From Dunaliella salina (taxonomy: Eukaryota > Chlorophyta > Chlorophyceae > Chlamydomonadales > Dunaliellaceae), in NCBI GenBank assembly GCA_002284615.2, contig MU070770.1, positions 23,206 to 38,264 on the forward strand: 15,059 bases of DNA, given 5' to 3'. This document shows positions 1 through 8,799 of this stretch, piece after piece. The translations under genes were made by a program, and so were the position numbers. The notes below the pieces were generated by a model. That model saw nothing but the letters and a program-made list of their open reading frames with translations, had not been told where the DNA came from and did no database searches. Within the stretch, counting starts at the first letter, position 1, and every line of letters starts with the position of its first letter.

Positions 1-36
<36 letters not shown>
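1..36. repeat. (CA)n microsatellite, cut by the window edge
   Basis: The first 36 bases are 18 uninterrupted CA dinucleotides. The left end is not seen, so the full length is unknown. Confidence 0.98.
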
Positions 37-37
<1 letters not shown>

Positions 38-271
38 TCAACAATCTACGCCTTGAGCCATCCGAGTCTTACAAATTCTTTCAGTTCCTCAGGAATGATT
101 ACATTGTACTTTCACGCGTTTTCCCGCATGCTCAAAAATTAATTTTCCCTGCTGCATGCAATCATCCCGCAGCCCTCAAAAATATTGCTTTTGCGGGTTG
201 ATGTAATTTCTGTACAGTAAAAGCTTTAAGAAGTTTAACATGGCAGGAATGGTAGTGTTTCAAAATTTTCC

Positions 272-470
272 AATTTGCTTCCTTAGGGGTGCTGACCTCC
301 CACAATGAGTTCAATGGAAAAGGCAACAGGCCATGAATCCATTGGAAAAGGCAACATGTTGTATAGGCTAATATTTTGATCACAGAAGGAGTCCTATTCT
401 CTTTTTCATTTGCTTTGTCAGGGGAGCAGACCTTCCATACTGTCGCGAACTCAATGGAAAAGGAAACCAG
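272..470. repeat. Diverged ~60-bp direct repeat pair
   Basis: Two segments about 137 bp apart (near 272-328 and 409-468) share the order ATTTGCTT, then GGGG(T/A)GC(T/A)GACC(T/T)(C/T)CCA, then CTCAATGGAAAAGG or close variants. A third short copy of the GGAAAAGGCAAC part lies near 340-351. They look like old tandem duplication products. The open minus-strand frame covering 162-587 is largely made of these repeats and of the minisatellite to the right, so I do not call it a gene. Confidence 0.6.
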
Positions 471-595
471 ATCATCCGAGGTGCGATAATGACCCCCTTC
501 CTTAATCAGCAACAGAGGTGCGATGATGATCCCTTCCTTAATCAGATCATCCAAGGTGCGATGATGTCCCCCTTCCTTAATCAGCAATGGAGGTG
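471..595. repeat. Minisatellite, about 37-bp unit, three copies
   Basis: Three tandem units carry the core GAGGTGCGATRATG followed by CCCCCTTCCTTAATCAG. The copies begin near 471, 508 and 546 and differ by a few substitutions and short indels. Confidence 0.85.
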
Positions 596-1120
596 ATTGC
601 TGCTTGCATAGCTTTCCCTTTTCCTTCTCCCTTTCCCTTTGAGGTTCGTAGGTCTTTCAAGGGTACTACAGGAAGGTTTACGGCCAATTTGCAACGCCAG
701 CACAGCAGATGTCCAAGGTGCAAGGGGGTAGAATGGACATTACCCCTTGACATGATACATGAATTCATCCCGTCACACCCCTCAGCAAAGCAGAGCTGCT
801 GTGTGAGTTAGAAGGAAACAAAGCAGAGCATGCTCAAGAAACAAGTGGGGTTGACCTTACCTTCACCACTCCTGTCCTTATATTCAGTTGAAATGTCTGA
901 TTGCTGCCCAAGGCGCTTAAGGCCACAACCTGGTGTTTCTTTCATGATGCAATGAGTGTCTTGTGGCCTTTTTTTTGAATCCAAGTACAAGTCTGGCTGC
1001 CGCGCAGCAACTGCAGTGCTGCTTTGTTGTGTGGCACTGTTGAACGGTAACGGATGATGCAAGGCTGTGATAAATGTCTGTTTTGTTTTGCTTTAGCTGC
1101 ATTTCTTGCCCATCTGATTT
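596..1120. other. Non-coding stretch without a recognised feature
   Basis: I see only short overlapping open frames with no recognisable motif. There is a pyrimidine-rich patch around 608-640. From about 1075 the sequence begins to resemble the 70-bp tandem unit that follows. Confidence 0.5.
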
Positions 1121-1244
1121 GTTTGTACTGCCTGCTTAAAGCAGAATTTGGTTTGTACTGCATTGTGCTGCTTTGTTTGTACTGCATTTGGTTTGTACTG
1201 CCTGCTCAAAGCAAAATTTGGTTTGTAGTGCATTGCACTGCTTT

Positions 1245-1252
1245 GTTTGTAC
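1245..1252. repeat. Left target site duplication GTTTGTAC
   Basis: It is identical to 1667-1674. Removing one copy plus the element restores the 70-bp period of the host array exactly. Confidence 0.92.
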
Positions 1253-1666
1253 CAGGGTTGCCTAGTTCGAGAATTTTGAACTGTTCGTGAACTCGAACTT
1301 TTTCAAACTGTTCGCAAACTTTAAATTGTCAGTTCGAAGAACTTGATGCCCTCTGCCAGAAATGGACCCTTGACACCCCCTGAGCACCCCCTTGACACCA
1401 CCTTGACACCCCCCTTACAGCCCTTACCACCCCCCCGGACTGACAAAAATACGTCCCTCGTCTTTCCCCATCATCATTTATGCTAAAGGGGCAAAAGGGG
1501 AGAGGGGGAGAGGGGGTACTTGTAGTAGAGGTTGAGGTGCACTTGTCACCCCTTTCCCTGCCTCCTGCCTGCAGGCAAACGCTCGTTCGAACAATCCGTC
1601 GAATCACGAACTTTATCGAACTGTTCGCGAACTTAATTTGTCAAACCCCCGAACTAGGCAACCCTG
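1253..1666. mobile_element. Non-autonomous hAT-type MITE with TIRs and 8-bp TSD
   Basis: The element is 414 bp long. Its termini, 1253-1269 and 1650-1666, are perfect 17-bp inverted repeats beginning CAGGGTTGCC, which fits the CAGGG-type ends common in the hAT superfamily. It is flanked on both sides by GTTTGTAC (1245-1252 and 1667-1674), an 8-bp direct duplication as hAT transposases make. Both subterminal regions carry several copies of GTTCG-N-GAAC-like motifs. The middle has a C-rich stretch with repeated CCCTTGACACC and a purine-rich stretch. No transposase is encoded; the open frames crossing it are accidental. Family assignment rests on TIR start and TSD length; the insertion itself is directly demonstrated. 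Confidence 0.92.
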
Positions 1667-1674
1667 GTTTGTAC
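1667..1674. repeat. Right target site duplication GTTTGTAC
   Basis: Partner of 1245-1252. The pair defines the element ends at CAGGG and CCCTG. Confidence 0.92.
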
Positions 1675-1872
1675 TGCATTTGGTTTGTACTGCCTGCCCG
1701 ATGCAAAATTTGGTTTGTACTGCATTGTACTGCTTTGTTTGTACTGCATTTGGTTTGTACTGCCTGCTCAAAGCAAAACCCACAAACTGGTCAAACTTTC
1801 CCTTCCCGGAGCCATCAACACACCACATCCCCGTGCACCATTCCCCATGTGTCACCACCAAGCTTCCTTTCA

Positions 1873-2105
1873 TAGTAGTGTCTCGTTTGCCATTGGCCTC
1901 ATCGACCCAAGCCCCACCGGCTCCCCCTTGCCCTCTGTGCAGACTATCTTTTGAGAGGGGGCTCATACATGGGCTTGTGTATAAGAGCAGTGTCTCGTCC
2001 TTCACATTGACGATATGATGACCTCCACTCAAGCCCAATTGGCACCACTTTACCCTTTGTGCAGACTATGTTTCGAGAGGGGGCTCATACCTGGGCCTGT
2101 GTGCC
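1873..2105. repeat. Diverged tandem duplication, unit about 115-122 bp
   Basis: Two units share, in the same order, AGTGTCTCGT, then CAAGCCC, then TGTGCAGACTAT, then GAGAGGGGGCTCATAC and TGGGC-TGTGT. The matching blocks are 122 bp apart (for example 1936 and 2058), with indels in the 5' part. Confidence 0.8.
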
Positions 2106-2159
2106 GGAGCCTACTATGCCTGCAGCCGTGTTGAGTTTGAGGTATCCTCTTTTCTGTGA

Positions 2160-2245
2160 TGTTGCTGTTGCTGCTGCTGCTGGAGGGCTGCTTATGCTGT
2201 TGGAGGGTATGCTGATGCTGTTGGAGGTCCTGCTGTTGCTGCTGG
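2160..2245. repeat. Imperfect CTG/TGC trinucleotide tract
   Basis: The tract is rich in GCTGCTGTTG with an interrupting TGGAGG motif near 2181, 2201 and 2222. It gives Leu-rich plus-strand and Gln- or Ser-rich minus-strand open frames that are best read as repeat artefacts. Confidence 0.75.
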
Positions 2246-2312
2246 TGAGCCTGCACAGGCCTGGAAGAGCTTTCAGAAGTGGTGCCCTTTTCAGCCTTAA
2301 AATTTTGATTAA

Positions 2313-2418
2313 TTTTGCCAGTTCGAACGGAGTTCGAGAGCTCAAAAAATAATTAATTAAAGACTTCGAATTTTGGGGTTCGAACGCCCCAGAATTAATT
2401 AATTTTCGAATTGGTCGT
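2313..2418. repeat. AT-rich segment with GTTCGA motifs and short inverted repeats
   Basis: TTCGA occurs five times or more in about 100 bp. Two AATTAATTAA tracts flank a TGGGG...CCCCA stem enclosing TTCGAACG. The segment resembles the subterminal sequence of the hAT-type MITE at 1253-1666, but I see no CAGGG terminus. It could be a remnant of a related element. Confidence 0.4.
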
Positions 2419-2754
2419 GTAGCTACGGTATCTCCTTTTCTGTGATGCTTACCCTTAAATGTGATCAGTCCCGCATTTTGATCGTCTGAGCTGCACGCAG
2501 CCTCTGGCCTGTGTAACCCTCTTTTCTCTGCCAGAGCTGCCAGGTGTCCAGGAAACTCATGAAGGCACCTCGCAGTCAGCAAGCAGCATACTTGCATGCT
2601 TGCCAAGTTACAGGGTTACAGGGTTACAGAGGAAAATAGGCCTTCAGTCAAAATGTGTGACTGCTAGTCTGTTCATAAAAATCATGAGTTCATGAATAAA
2701 AAAGAAAAGTTTGTTGTTGTCTTGCCAAGTTACCGACGAGCTGATGTCACTCAG

Positions 2755-3195
2755 GCGCCTGTGCTGGCGCTGTCTTTGTGCCCTCTTTGTTGCAACTTTG
2801 CCTGCACTCTGTTGCTGTCCTGGCGTTTATATTGTTGCCATGAGTGCCCTCATCGTCGCAACCTTCTGCCTGTAAGCTGCTGCTATCCTGGCGTTCATAT
2901 TGGTGCCATGCGTGTCCTCATGTTCGCAACTTCCTGCCTGTAAGCTGCTGCTATCCTGGCATTCATATTGTTGCCATGAGTGTCCTCATGTTCGCAACTT
3001 TCTGCATGTAAGCTGCTGCTATCCTGACATTCAAATTAAGTTGCCGTGATTGACCTCAATGTCACAACTTCCTGCCTGTAAGCTGCTACTATCCTGGCAT
3101 TCATATTGTTGCCCTCATTGTTGCAACTTGCCTATAAGCTGCTGCTGTCCTGACGTTCAAATTAAGTTGCCATGAATACCCTCATCGTCACAACC
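2755..3195. repeat. 68-bp minisatellite, about 6.5 units
   Basis: The conserved block TGTAAGCTGCTGCTATCCTG recurs at about 2803 (degenerate), 2871, 2939, 3007, 3077 and 3133. Steps are 68, 68, 68, 70 and 56 bp; the last reflects an internal deletion. Other shared blocks are ATTGTTGCCATGAGTG and TCGCAACTTCCTGCC. Two units (before 3050 and before 3170) share the variant CAAATTAAGTTGCC, suggesting a higher-order duplication. Confidence 0.92.
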
Positions 3196-3372
3196 CAGGC
3201 GGGTGATCCAGTGCTGGAGGTGCTGGGGGAGCGGGAGCTCGGCTTCTTTCCTGGAACTGCTGTTGGCTCTGCTTACAAAGGTGATGCTGCCTTTTCCTCT
3301 CCTCGGATCTCACTTTTCAGGATGCCGATCCTCAAACATTCCACGGCCAAATGCTAAGTGCAAGAAACATGA

Positions 3373-3482
3373 GCTTCCGGAGCTTGATGTTGGGCAGGGG
3401 CTTTAGGTATTGAGTTGACACTATACACTGTGTGTTACCGACTCAACACCTGAAGCCCCTGCCCAACATAAGCGCCGGAAGC
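3373..3482. repeat. Long perfect-like hairpin, 42-bp stem and 25-nt loop
   Basis: Arms 3373-3415 and 3441-3482 are inverted copies with two or three substitutions and one single-base bulge; both begin GCTTCCGG at the outer end and reach ACTCAA/TTGAGT at the loop. The loop is 3416-3440. No flanking target duplication is visible. It could be a small foldback element or a source of a hairpin RNA; the sequence alone does not decide. Confidence 0.85.
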
Positions 3483-3557
3483 ATACCCCTGTCAGGCAGG
3501 TACCATGTCTTTTGCACAGAGATTACCATGGAATGCCACTGAATCCGGGGGTGTCAT

Positions 3558-4036
3558 GGTTTGGCAAGTGAGCTGTGTGTTGGTGCTCATGTGCTGTGAA
3601 CCTTGGTATGTCGCTGTTGCCGGCATATTGTCTGCATGAGCGTGCATGAAGCCAAACCGTTCTGCATTGTTATCATTTTGCACCCCTCAGGAGAAAGCTT
3701 ATCTGATGGTTCCAGCCTTTCTCCCGCAGCCATGAGCTCAGTATTTATTTTTTGTACATCCTGCATACTCCCACAGGGGGGATTCAGCCACAAACTGTGG
3801 AGATTGCAAATGAGCGTTGTGATTAAAAGGTGCACAGTGCTCCTGCGTGCGAAGGCTTGCAAGCTGTGCAGGGGAAAAAAGCTAAGCAGGCCAGAGGCCA
3901 CGTGCGTGAAGGAAAGGTTCCTTAACTAGCAAGCTAGCAGGGGCTTCTTGCACGCTTACGCAGACGAATATGCAGGCAACAGCAATATGCCAAGGATTAC
4001 AGCATATGAGCACCAATATACAACTCGTTTGCCAAA
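3558..4036. repeat. Inverted repeat pair, about 95-bp arms, 289-bp spacer
   Basis: The reverse complement of 3558-3652 aligns along its whole length with 3942-4036. Shared blocks include GGCTTC-TGCACGCT, GGCAACAGC, CCAAGG-T-ACAGCA, TGAGCACCAA and TTGCCAAAC. Identity is roughly three quarters or more by eye, and weaker similarity continues outward for about 30 bp. Peptides read in matching frames are also alike (QHMSTN-QL-CQT), but the frames end quickly and I do not call a gene. Confidence 0.8.
3873..3937 (+). repeat. Dispersed repeat C, copy 1
   Basis: The segment shares GCAGGCCAGA-GCC, GTGAAGG-AAGGT and CTAACTA-CAAGC-AGCA with 9993-10057 in the same orientation. It lies just inside the right arm of the 3558-4036 inverted repeat. 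Confidence 0.7.
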
Positions 4037-4830
4037 CCTGGCACATCAGGGCCTCACCAAAGCTGCATTTTAAAAACCCTTTTTCTTTTAGCTGCATGTA
4101 CTGCTTTTTCAGTGAAGGTCTCTTCGGTACACGGAACTCCGGAGGCTTATAGAAATAGCTAGGTTCAAGGAACTTGGCAAAATGCTTACATGCTTATCGA
4201 CAAGTAAGGACTATAAACGTCAAGATTCAACTTATGCAATAGGAGGCTTCTCACCGGAGCTCAGAAAGCATTCCCAGCTGTTTTTGTCCCTTGAGCACTT
4301 TAGGACAATTGTTTCCAATGACACCGCCAATTACACCGCCTGATTCATACATTATGTAACATATTTTTCATACATATCTAGGTAATCCACATGAATACCC
4401 TATCCCCTACTTGGGCAAACTCTCTCACATGGCGTTTTTGTATCATATCTCTACCCCTGCACTGTTCCAGGGCCTGGAAAGTATGTTGAACGGCTGATTT
4501 TTTGTTCTTCATGTTAAAAGGAAAAAGTGAGGTACGGCAAGTAAGCGAGAAGAAAATGTGTGCGTTAATTCAGCTAGAAGTGCACTGCTTGCACACCTAC
4601 CCAAGTAAGGCTCATTCTGATTTCATTGGATGCGTCAATTTACCTCTCGCCCCAGAATGTACTCGGGCTAGTACATTGTTGTTTATTTCTGTGCACATTC
4701 TCGCTTGCTAAAACAAGGTTTTTTTGATACCTTAGTCTTCTTGTGCCCATTGAAAAACGTTACTTTTGCTGGTTAATATCGTGTAAGTGAATTGACACAA
4801 TGAATTGTGATACATACACCAGGAAGCGAA
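4037..4830. other. Non-coding stretch without a recognised feature
   Basis: The region is AT-rich with only short open frames. I see no repeat array, structured RNA or protein motif that I can support. Confidence 0.5.
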
Positions 4831-4854
4831 AAAAAAAATTATGCTGGAAGGCAC

Positions 4855-5400
4855 GTGTTTTGGCTTGACCCCCCTGACCCACTACCCACCCCCAAACCCC
4901 CCTTTCCAGTGCCCCAATCCGGACAAGGAGGGTACCAATCTGCTCCTCTTTTAACCCTCCATCCATCTGCATACTCAGCGCCTTTAAAATGTGAGTTGTA
5001 GCAGAGTAGTGGGGCAAAAACTGCGCTGCATACGCCCATGCACACCTGCCTTTCCAGGCACCAACAACCGGCTTGCAAGTCCACAAACTACCCTCCTGAA
5101 TTCACCATGCAAAGACAAATTACACATTGTCACTATCCTGGGGGGTTGGATTGATTTGCCACATGTTTGCCCCCACACCCCCTTCTGCCCACACCCTCGT
5201 ATGCACGGCACTGACTCCCAATCATGACACACGTCCCCTTTTGCCCAATTTGCACAAAGAGATTGCCAATTGACAGTTGACGATCCCAGGAATCCGGTGA
5301 TGTGTTTGGACTCCTGTACAAGTGGCTTAGAAAAGCTCTGGAAGGAGGTTCCCAAAAAGTCTAGACCCCCCTCAACCACCCACCACCCCCTACCTTCTCC
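4855..5400. other. C-rich flanked block with short direct and inverted similarities
   Basis: Near-identical C-rich tracts (GACCCCCCTGACCCACTACCC near 4867 and GACCCCCCTCAACCACCCACC near 5365) bound this block. Just outside, GG(A/C)GGCACGTGT appears at about 4849 and, inverted, at about 5476. This may be an eroded element, but no clean termini or target duplication can be set. Open minus-strand frames of about 150 codons at 4984-5433 and 5390-5848 have no recognised domain and are within chance expectation for this much sequence. Confidence 0.35.
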
Positions 5401-5883
5401 GATTGAACTGAAATATATACCAATGGATAGCACTTGAGCTCAAAAATCTGAATATGTTATTTTTTAAAGGAATCGACACGTGCCGTCCAAAAGTTATGCT
5501 TGCGGGCGCCTCCTGCATACACGGTAAAATCCATGCCACTCTAAGGTTTGCGACCAACTTAGCACCACGTGTATTATTGATCATTTCTTTGTCCCCACCA
5601 AAAAAGCATGCAAGGTGTCGTTTTGGGTAACATTCAACATTTTTCCTTGCAGGTGCAATAATTCTGCAGGGACAATAACAGCTCAAAAAGTTATTTGCTG
5701 CATGTTTCTGCTCGGCGCTGAATTCTCTCTCAAATATGCTTGTATTTAACATGCATGTTTTACAAGTGGTGAGTATGGCCAAGGCATTGCATCTAAATTG
5801 AATTACCTTACTGGTGTGGCATGAGGGGCAGTCATTCAAGAACATCATTGCTTCACCGCATAGCAGCTCCTCGTGCAGCGTTA
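5401..5883. other. Non-coding stretch; one unrecognised minus-strand open frame
   Basis: The only sizeable frame is on the minus strand, 5848 to 5390 (152 codons, ATG start). It has two CxxC pairs near its start (CPSC and CKTC), but spacing and the remaining sequence match no family I know. I leave it as probably non-coding. Confidence 0.4.
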
Positions 5884-6053
5884 GGTGTGAGAGGTGGATT
5901 CAGTATCAGAGTGTTGCAATAACCATTTGTGTGAAATCATTTGGAGTGTTGTAATAATCATTTGGTGTGAGAGGTGGATTCTGTATCAGAGTGTTGCAAC
6001 AATCATTTGGTGTGAGAGATGGATTCAGTATCAGAGTGTTGCAATAATCAATC
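5884..6053. repeat. 45-bp minisatellite, about four units
   Basis: GGTGTGAGAGGTGGATTC starts units at 5884, 5964 and 6009. The last step is 45 bp. The first step is 80 bp and contains a shortened unit (about 35 bp) with AGTGTTG-AATAATCATTTG. Each unit contains TATCAGAGTGTTGCAA-AATCA. Confidence 0.9.
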
Positions 6054-6440
6054 CTTTTCTGAACCTGGTGACTGTCTGGATTCAATTGCGCCTCAGATAG
6101 TATGCTAGGAGCTAGGCCCAATTTGTCACACTGTTGAGGATCCCTTTTTTTGGTACAGTCATTCCCACAGCATTGTAGAATGTTAAGGTACTCGTGCAAC
6201 AAGCGATGTGCCTGCCGGCCTTGGTCACACCTATCTGCTCATTACTCACTACTCATTGCTTGTTTTGTAACCACAGGCTTTGATTACACCTCAGAAGCAG
6301 GTGCAAAGGCTGCACCAGTGCGCTTCATCTCCTCTTACCACCACCAGCAGGGCAACATGCTCAGAGCCGCAGACCAGGAAGGGATGCATGATGCGCAGGT
6401 GTGCATGAAGCATTCCGAGCTACCGGTGCATTGCCACCGT
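6054..6440. other. Non-coding stretch without a recognised feature
   Basis: Only short open frames are present and none carries a motif I recognise. Confidence 0.5.
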
Positions 6441-6560
6441 TGGATTGCAAGCTGATGATGTATGATGGTTTGGATTGCAAGCTGATGACGCATGTAGGTT
6501 TAAATTGCAAGCTGATGACGTGTGTTGGTTTGAATTGCAAGGTAATGGTGTATGTCGACT
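6441..6560. repeat. 30-bp minisatellite, four units
   Basis: TGGATTGCAAGCTGATGA-like blocks start at 6441, 6471, 6501 and 6531, an exact 30-bp period. Because 30 is a multiple of three, one plus-strand frame stays open and would give a 10-residue peptide repeat (LDCKLMTHVG-like). The frame covers only 6401-6583, so I treat it as a satellite. Confidence 0.92.
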
Positions 6561-6979
6561 TTTCTTGTGCCCCTGGGCCCTAAGCTTGCAATCACGAGAA
6601 GGGAATTGTCAAACCCCCTGATCCTCCTCTGCCTGGTGTCGAGGTGCCAAACCAGCCCAACAAAAATGGAGCTAGCGCTTAAAAATCTAGTAACATTGGC
6701 AAGATTGTACCTTTTCCTGCGAAGTCACATTCACTCAAAGCAACACAGTGCCTTTGCACGGTTTTAAAGAGGGCATCCTCCACTTTTCCAATTTGGTGAT
6801 GAGCACAGGAGTACGCTGCAGAGGCAGCGCCGTGGCTGTTATCGCCCCTGTTCTTCAAAGCAGAGGACGGATCTGGAGCAAGGGCAAACAACATCAGCAG
6901 CAGCGATGGCTGCTGTGGAAATGGTAGTATAAGGGGGAGTGAACACAGCAATGACAGCAGCAAACTGAATGTCATCCCC
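6561..6979. other. Non-coding or uncertain stretch; one minus-strand frame with signal-peptide-like start
   Basis: A 100-codon minus-strand frame from ATG at 6981 to 6679 begins with a Leu-rich hydrophobic stretch (MGMTFSLLLSLLCSLPL). This could mimic a secretion signal, but it overlaps imperfect CAGCAG repeats that force leucine codons, and the rest has no motif. Confidence 0.3.
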
Positions 6980-7445
6980 ATGGTCAGTCATCTAGCCAGT
7001 TGCAGCCATGTTGGCAGCAGGAATAGTGATGGTGAGGAGTTGGAAAGACCTTGCCTTCACACCGATGCGCATGCAAGCTGTCAGGACAGTGCGACCCAAA
7101 GCAACGGAGCAATGGCAGGCAGCAGTGTGCGTGGTGTTGGAGACGTGCCCCTGCCGTCTGGCTGGTCGCGATGCTTGGATTACTGCAATGGAGGTTGTAT
7201 TTTTAGGGCCTCCTCACAGTCACCTCGGCCACCATCAGAGTCGCACGCGCAGCACGGCTCCCCATCAGAGTTGCACGTGCAGCACAGCCAGCAAGGATTT
7301 GGAGGCCTAGGTAGCAGCAGCAGCAGCAGCAGGGGGGCAGACAACCACAATGATCGCCCTTTCTCGGTGCTGGCTTTGTATGAGGATATGCACCAGCCTG
7401 CAGCTGTAAGGTGCGTCCATGAGCAAAGGTATCTGGGCAGGAGGT
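6980..7445 (+). CDS. Possible exon, Ser/His/Gln-rich, weak WW-like motif
   Basis: An open plus-strand frame from ATG at 6980 reaches a stop just after 7445. The last codons overlap AGGAG-GTAACG, which could be a splice donor. The translation contains VPLPSGWSRCLDYCNGG, reminiscent of the start of plant-type WW domains (LPxGWxxCLDxxTG), but the second conserved Trp or Pro half is not evident. It is followed by a 10-residue repeat (PSESHAQHGS / PSELHVQHSQ, 30-bp period at 7233 and 7263), a serine run from an AGC tract, and an unassigned tail. No function can be given. The chance that this is non-coding is high; base composition and repeats could keep the frame open. Confidence 0.25.
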
Positions 7446-8644
7446 AACGGCGCCTGATGAAGAGAGTGAAGTCAAGGCTAAAGAGTCGTTGGAGCCAGTG
7501 AGCAACAGGAATGCTCACTTCAAAGCGTGGCATCACGAAAGGTGGTTGGCGCATCTGAGCAAATGCATTCGATGTTTACAGTTTATCTTGCGCGTGCAAG
7601 GGGTTTGGGATACAATGGCATCACCCACGAGGGAACCAGCAGAGCTGGACAACAACCCCCCCAAATTTGGCATGCTTTTTGGTTTTGAAAAGCGCCCTAC
7701 ACAGGCGGGCCACTGCCCCTGAAACTCAAGCATGGTTGCACAAGGTTTCTACTGAGTTAAAGCTTAGGTGATAAAGTTTTGAGCTTCTTTGCTTATGAAA
7801 CCAAAGCATGAACCCTCTTCATTACCACAATATCTTCGTTCTAGATGACCGACTGCACCAGGTTGATTCGTTTTGAAGTTTTTGGAGTCCTGGTATCGTA
7901 AGAGTATCATTTAACAAGAAATGAGGTGACAAAGCTGTTGATTTTAGGAGAATGTATAACTTTTTACTCACTGAGGGCCTCAAAGAAAGGAGCTCAACAG
8001 TTGTCCTCGTCTGTTCCCTTTTTGGAGTATGCATGATGCTAGCATAATAAATCATGATAATATATCGAGGAATTGAACCGGTGGTGTAAAACATCGATTT
8101 TTGGGAAAAGTAATGCTTCCCATGATGGAGCTTTGGGCCCTTTCTGTGTGATCTGAGGCCACGAGAGTGATTTGGAATCTTCTGTTTCCCATGTTTCTTT
8201 GTAATCCCATCTTAATGAAATCATGATGGTTCGCATATTTCAATTTGAGAAAGGAACACAAGAAAGAGCATATCTGGCAAATCATGGGAGTTGTTCATCC
8301 CTGGGAAACTACAATTGCTTCCAAATAAACCTTCAGATTTCCTCCTGTAGTTAATTCTGACCAGGAGAGAAGAGGGTCCCCAAAAAGGGAAGTTTTCAGA
8401 TTTTGCTGCACTTCCCAAGGGACGGGAAGAAACAGCGCAATTGGAAGTCTGCCATGGTGTTTGTGGTGGCAGTGAGGAGGAAGGGGAGGGGGTGATCCTT
8501 GCCCCTCTTGTCCCTGATTTCCTGAACAAAGACATGTGCATGTTGGCTGCCTGGAATTCATCCCTCCTATTCCTCTTTGTTAGACCGGTCCGCACACGGT
8601 TAAATTAGGAACAGGCGCACTTTGCTGCTATTTTCTTCTGGCAT
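7446..8644. other. Non-coding stretch without a recognised feature
   Basis: Many short open frames on both strands, the longest about 124 codons (minus, 8595-8221), show no domain or motif I recognise. No repeat array is apparent. Confidence 0.45.
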
Positions 8645-8711
8645 CAGATGAGAGAAAGATGAGAGAGATGAGAGAGATGAGAGATGAGAGATGAGAGAGA
8701 AAGAGAAAAAG
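8645..8711. repeat. GA-rich microsatellite (GATGAGAGA)n
   Basis: Nearly pure purine tract built from GATGAGA and GAGAGA units, ending in AAAGAGAAAAAG. Confidence 0.95.
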
Positions 8712-8723
8712 TTAAAAGGAAAC

Positions 8724-8783
8724 AAAACTAGGCAGGCAGCGAAACTCTCCTTACATCAATTAAGGAATAGGAGGCACATTAAT
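8724..8783 (+). repeat. Dispersed repeat A, copy 1
   Basis: The segment shares AAAACT-AGGCAG, AAACTCTCC, ATTAAGGAAT-GG and GGCACATT with 13766-13825 in the same orientation. Confidence 0.75.
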
Positions 8784-8799
8784 GAGGTAGACCACATGA

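Larger units (their letters stand above)
1121..1795. repeat. 70-bp tandem array, four units, interrupted by a hAT-type insertion
   Basis: Units start with GTTTGTACTGCCTGC at 1121, 1191, 1683 and 1753. The first and last steps are exactly 70 bp. The middle gap of 492 bp becomes exactly 70 bp when the 414-bp insertion plus one 8-bp target duplicate are removed. Within each unit a shorter GTTTGTACTGC motif recurs, so the unit is itself internally repetitive. The last copy decays after about 1790. Confidence 0.93.

Noticed and set aside
162..587. 141-codon minus-strand open frame
   Set aside because: It is composed largely of the 37-bp minisatellite and a 60-bp repeat pair, giving the repeated IKEGGHHRT peptide; no domain.
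2378..2398. tRNA T-arm-like sequence (GGGGTTCGAAC then CCCC)
   Set aside because: No acceptor stem, anticodon arm or D arm can be placed around it, and the loop would have eight bases.
2085..2606. 173-codon minus-strand open frame
   Set aside because: It crosses the trinucleotide tract and the AT-rich GTTCGA segment and has no recognisable domain. Its length is only mildly above chance.
2600..2625. Telomere-like repeat (TTACAGGG)3
   Set aside because: Only three copies are present and the unit does not match the plant or algal telomere repeats I know.
5390..5848. 152-codon minus-strand frame with CPSC and CKTC
   Set aside because: Cysteine spacing matches no known zinc finger, there is no second frame of support, and one frame of this length is expected by chance in 15 kb.
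6679..6981. Small secreted protein with a leucine-rich start on the minus strand
   Set aside because: The leucine run comes from CAGCAG-type repeats, and nothing after it resembles a known protein.
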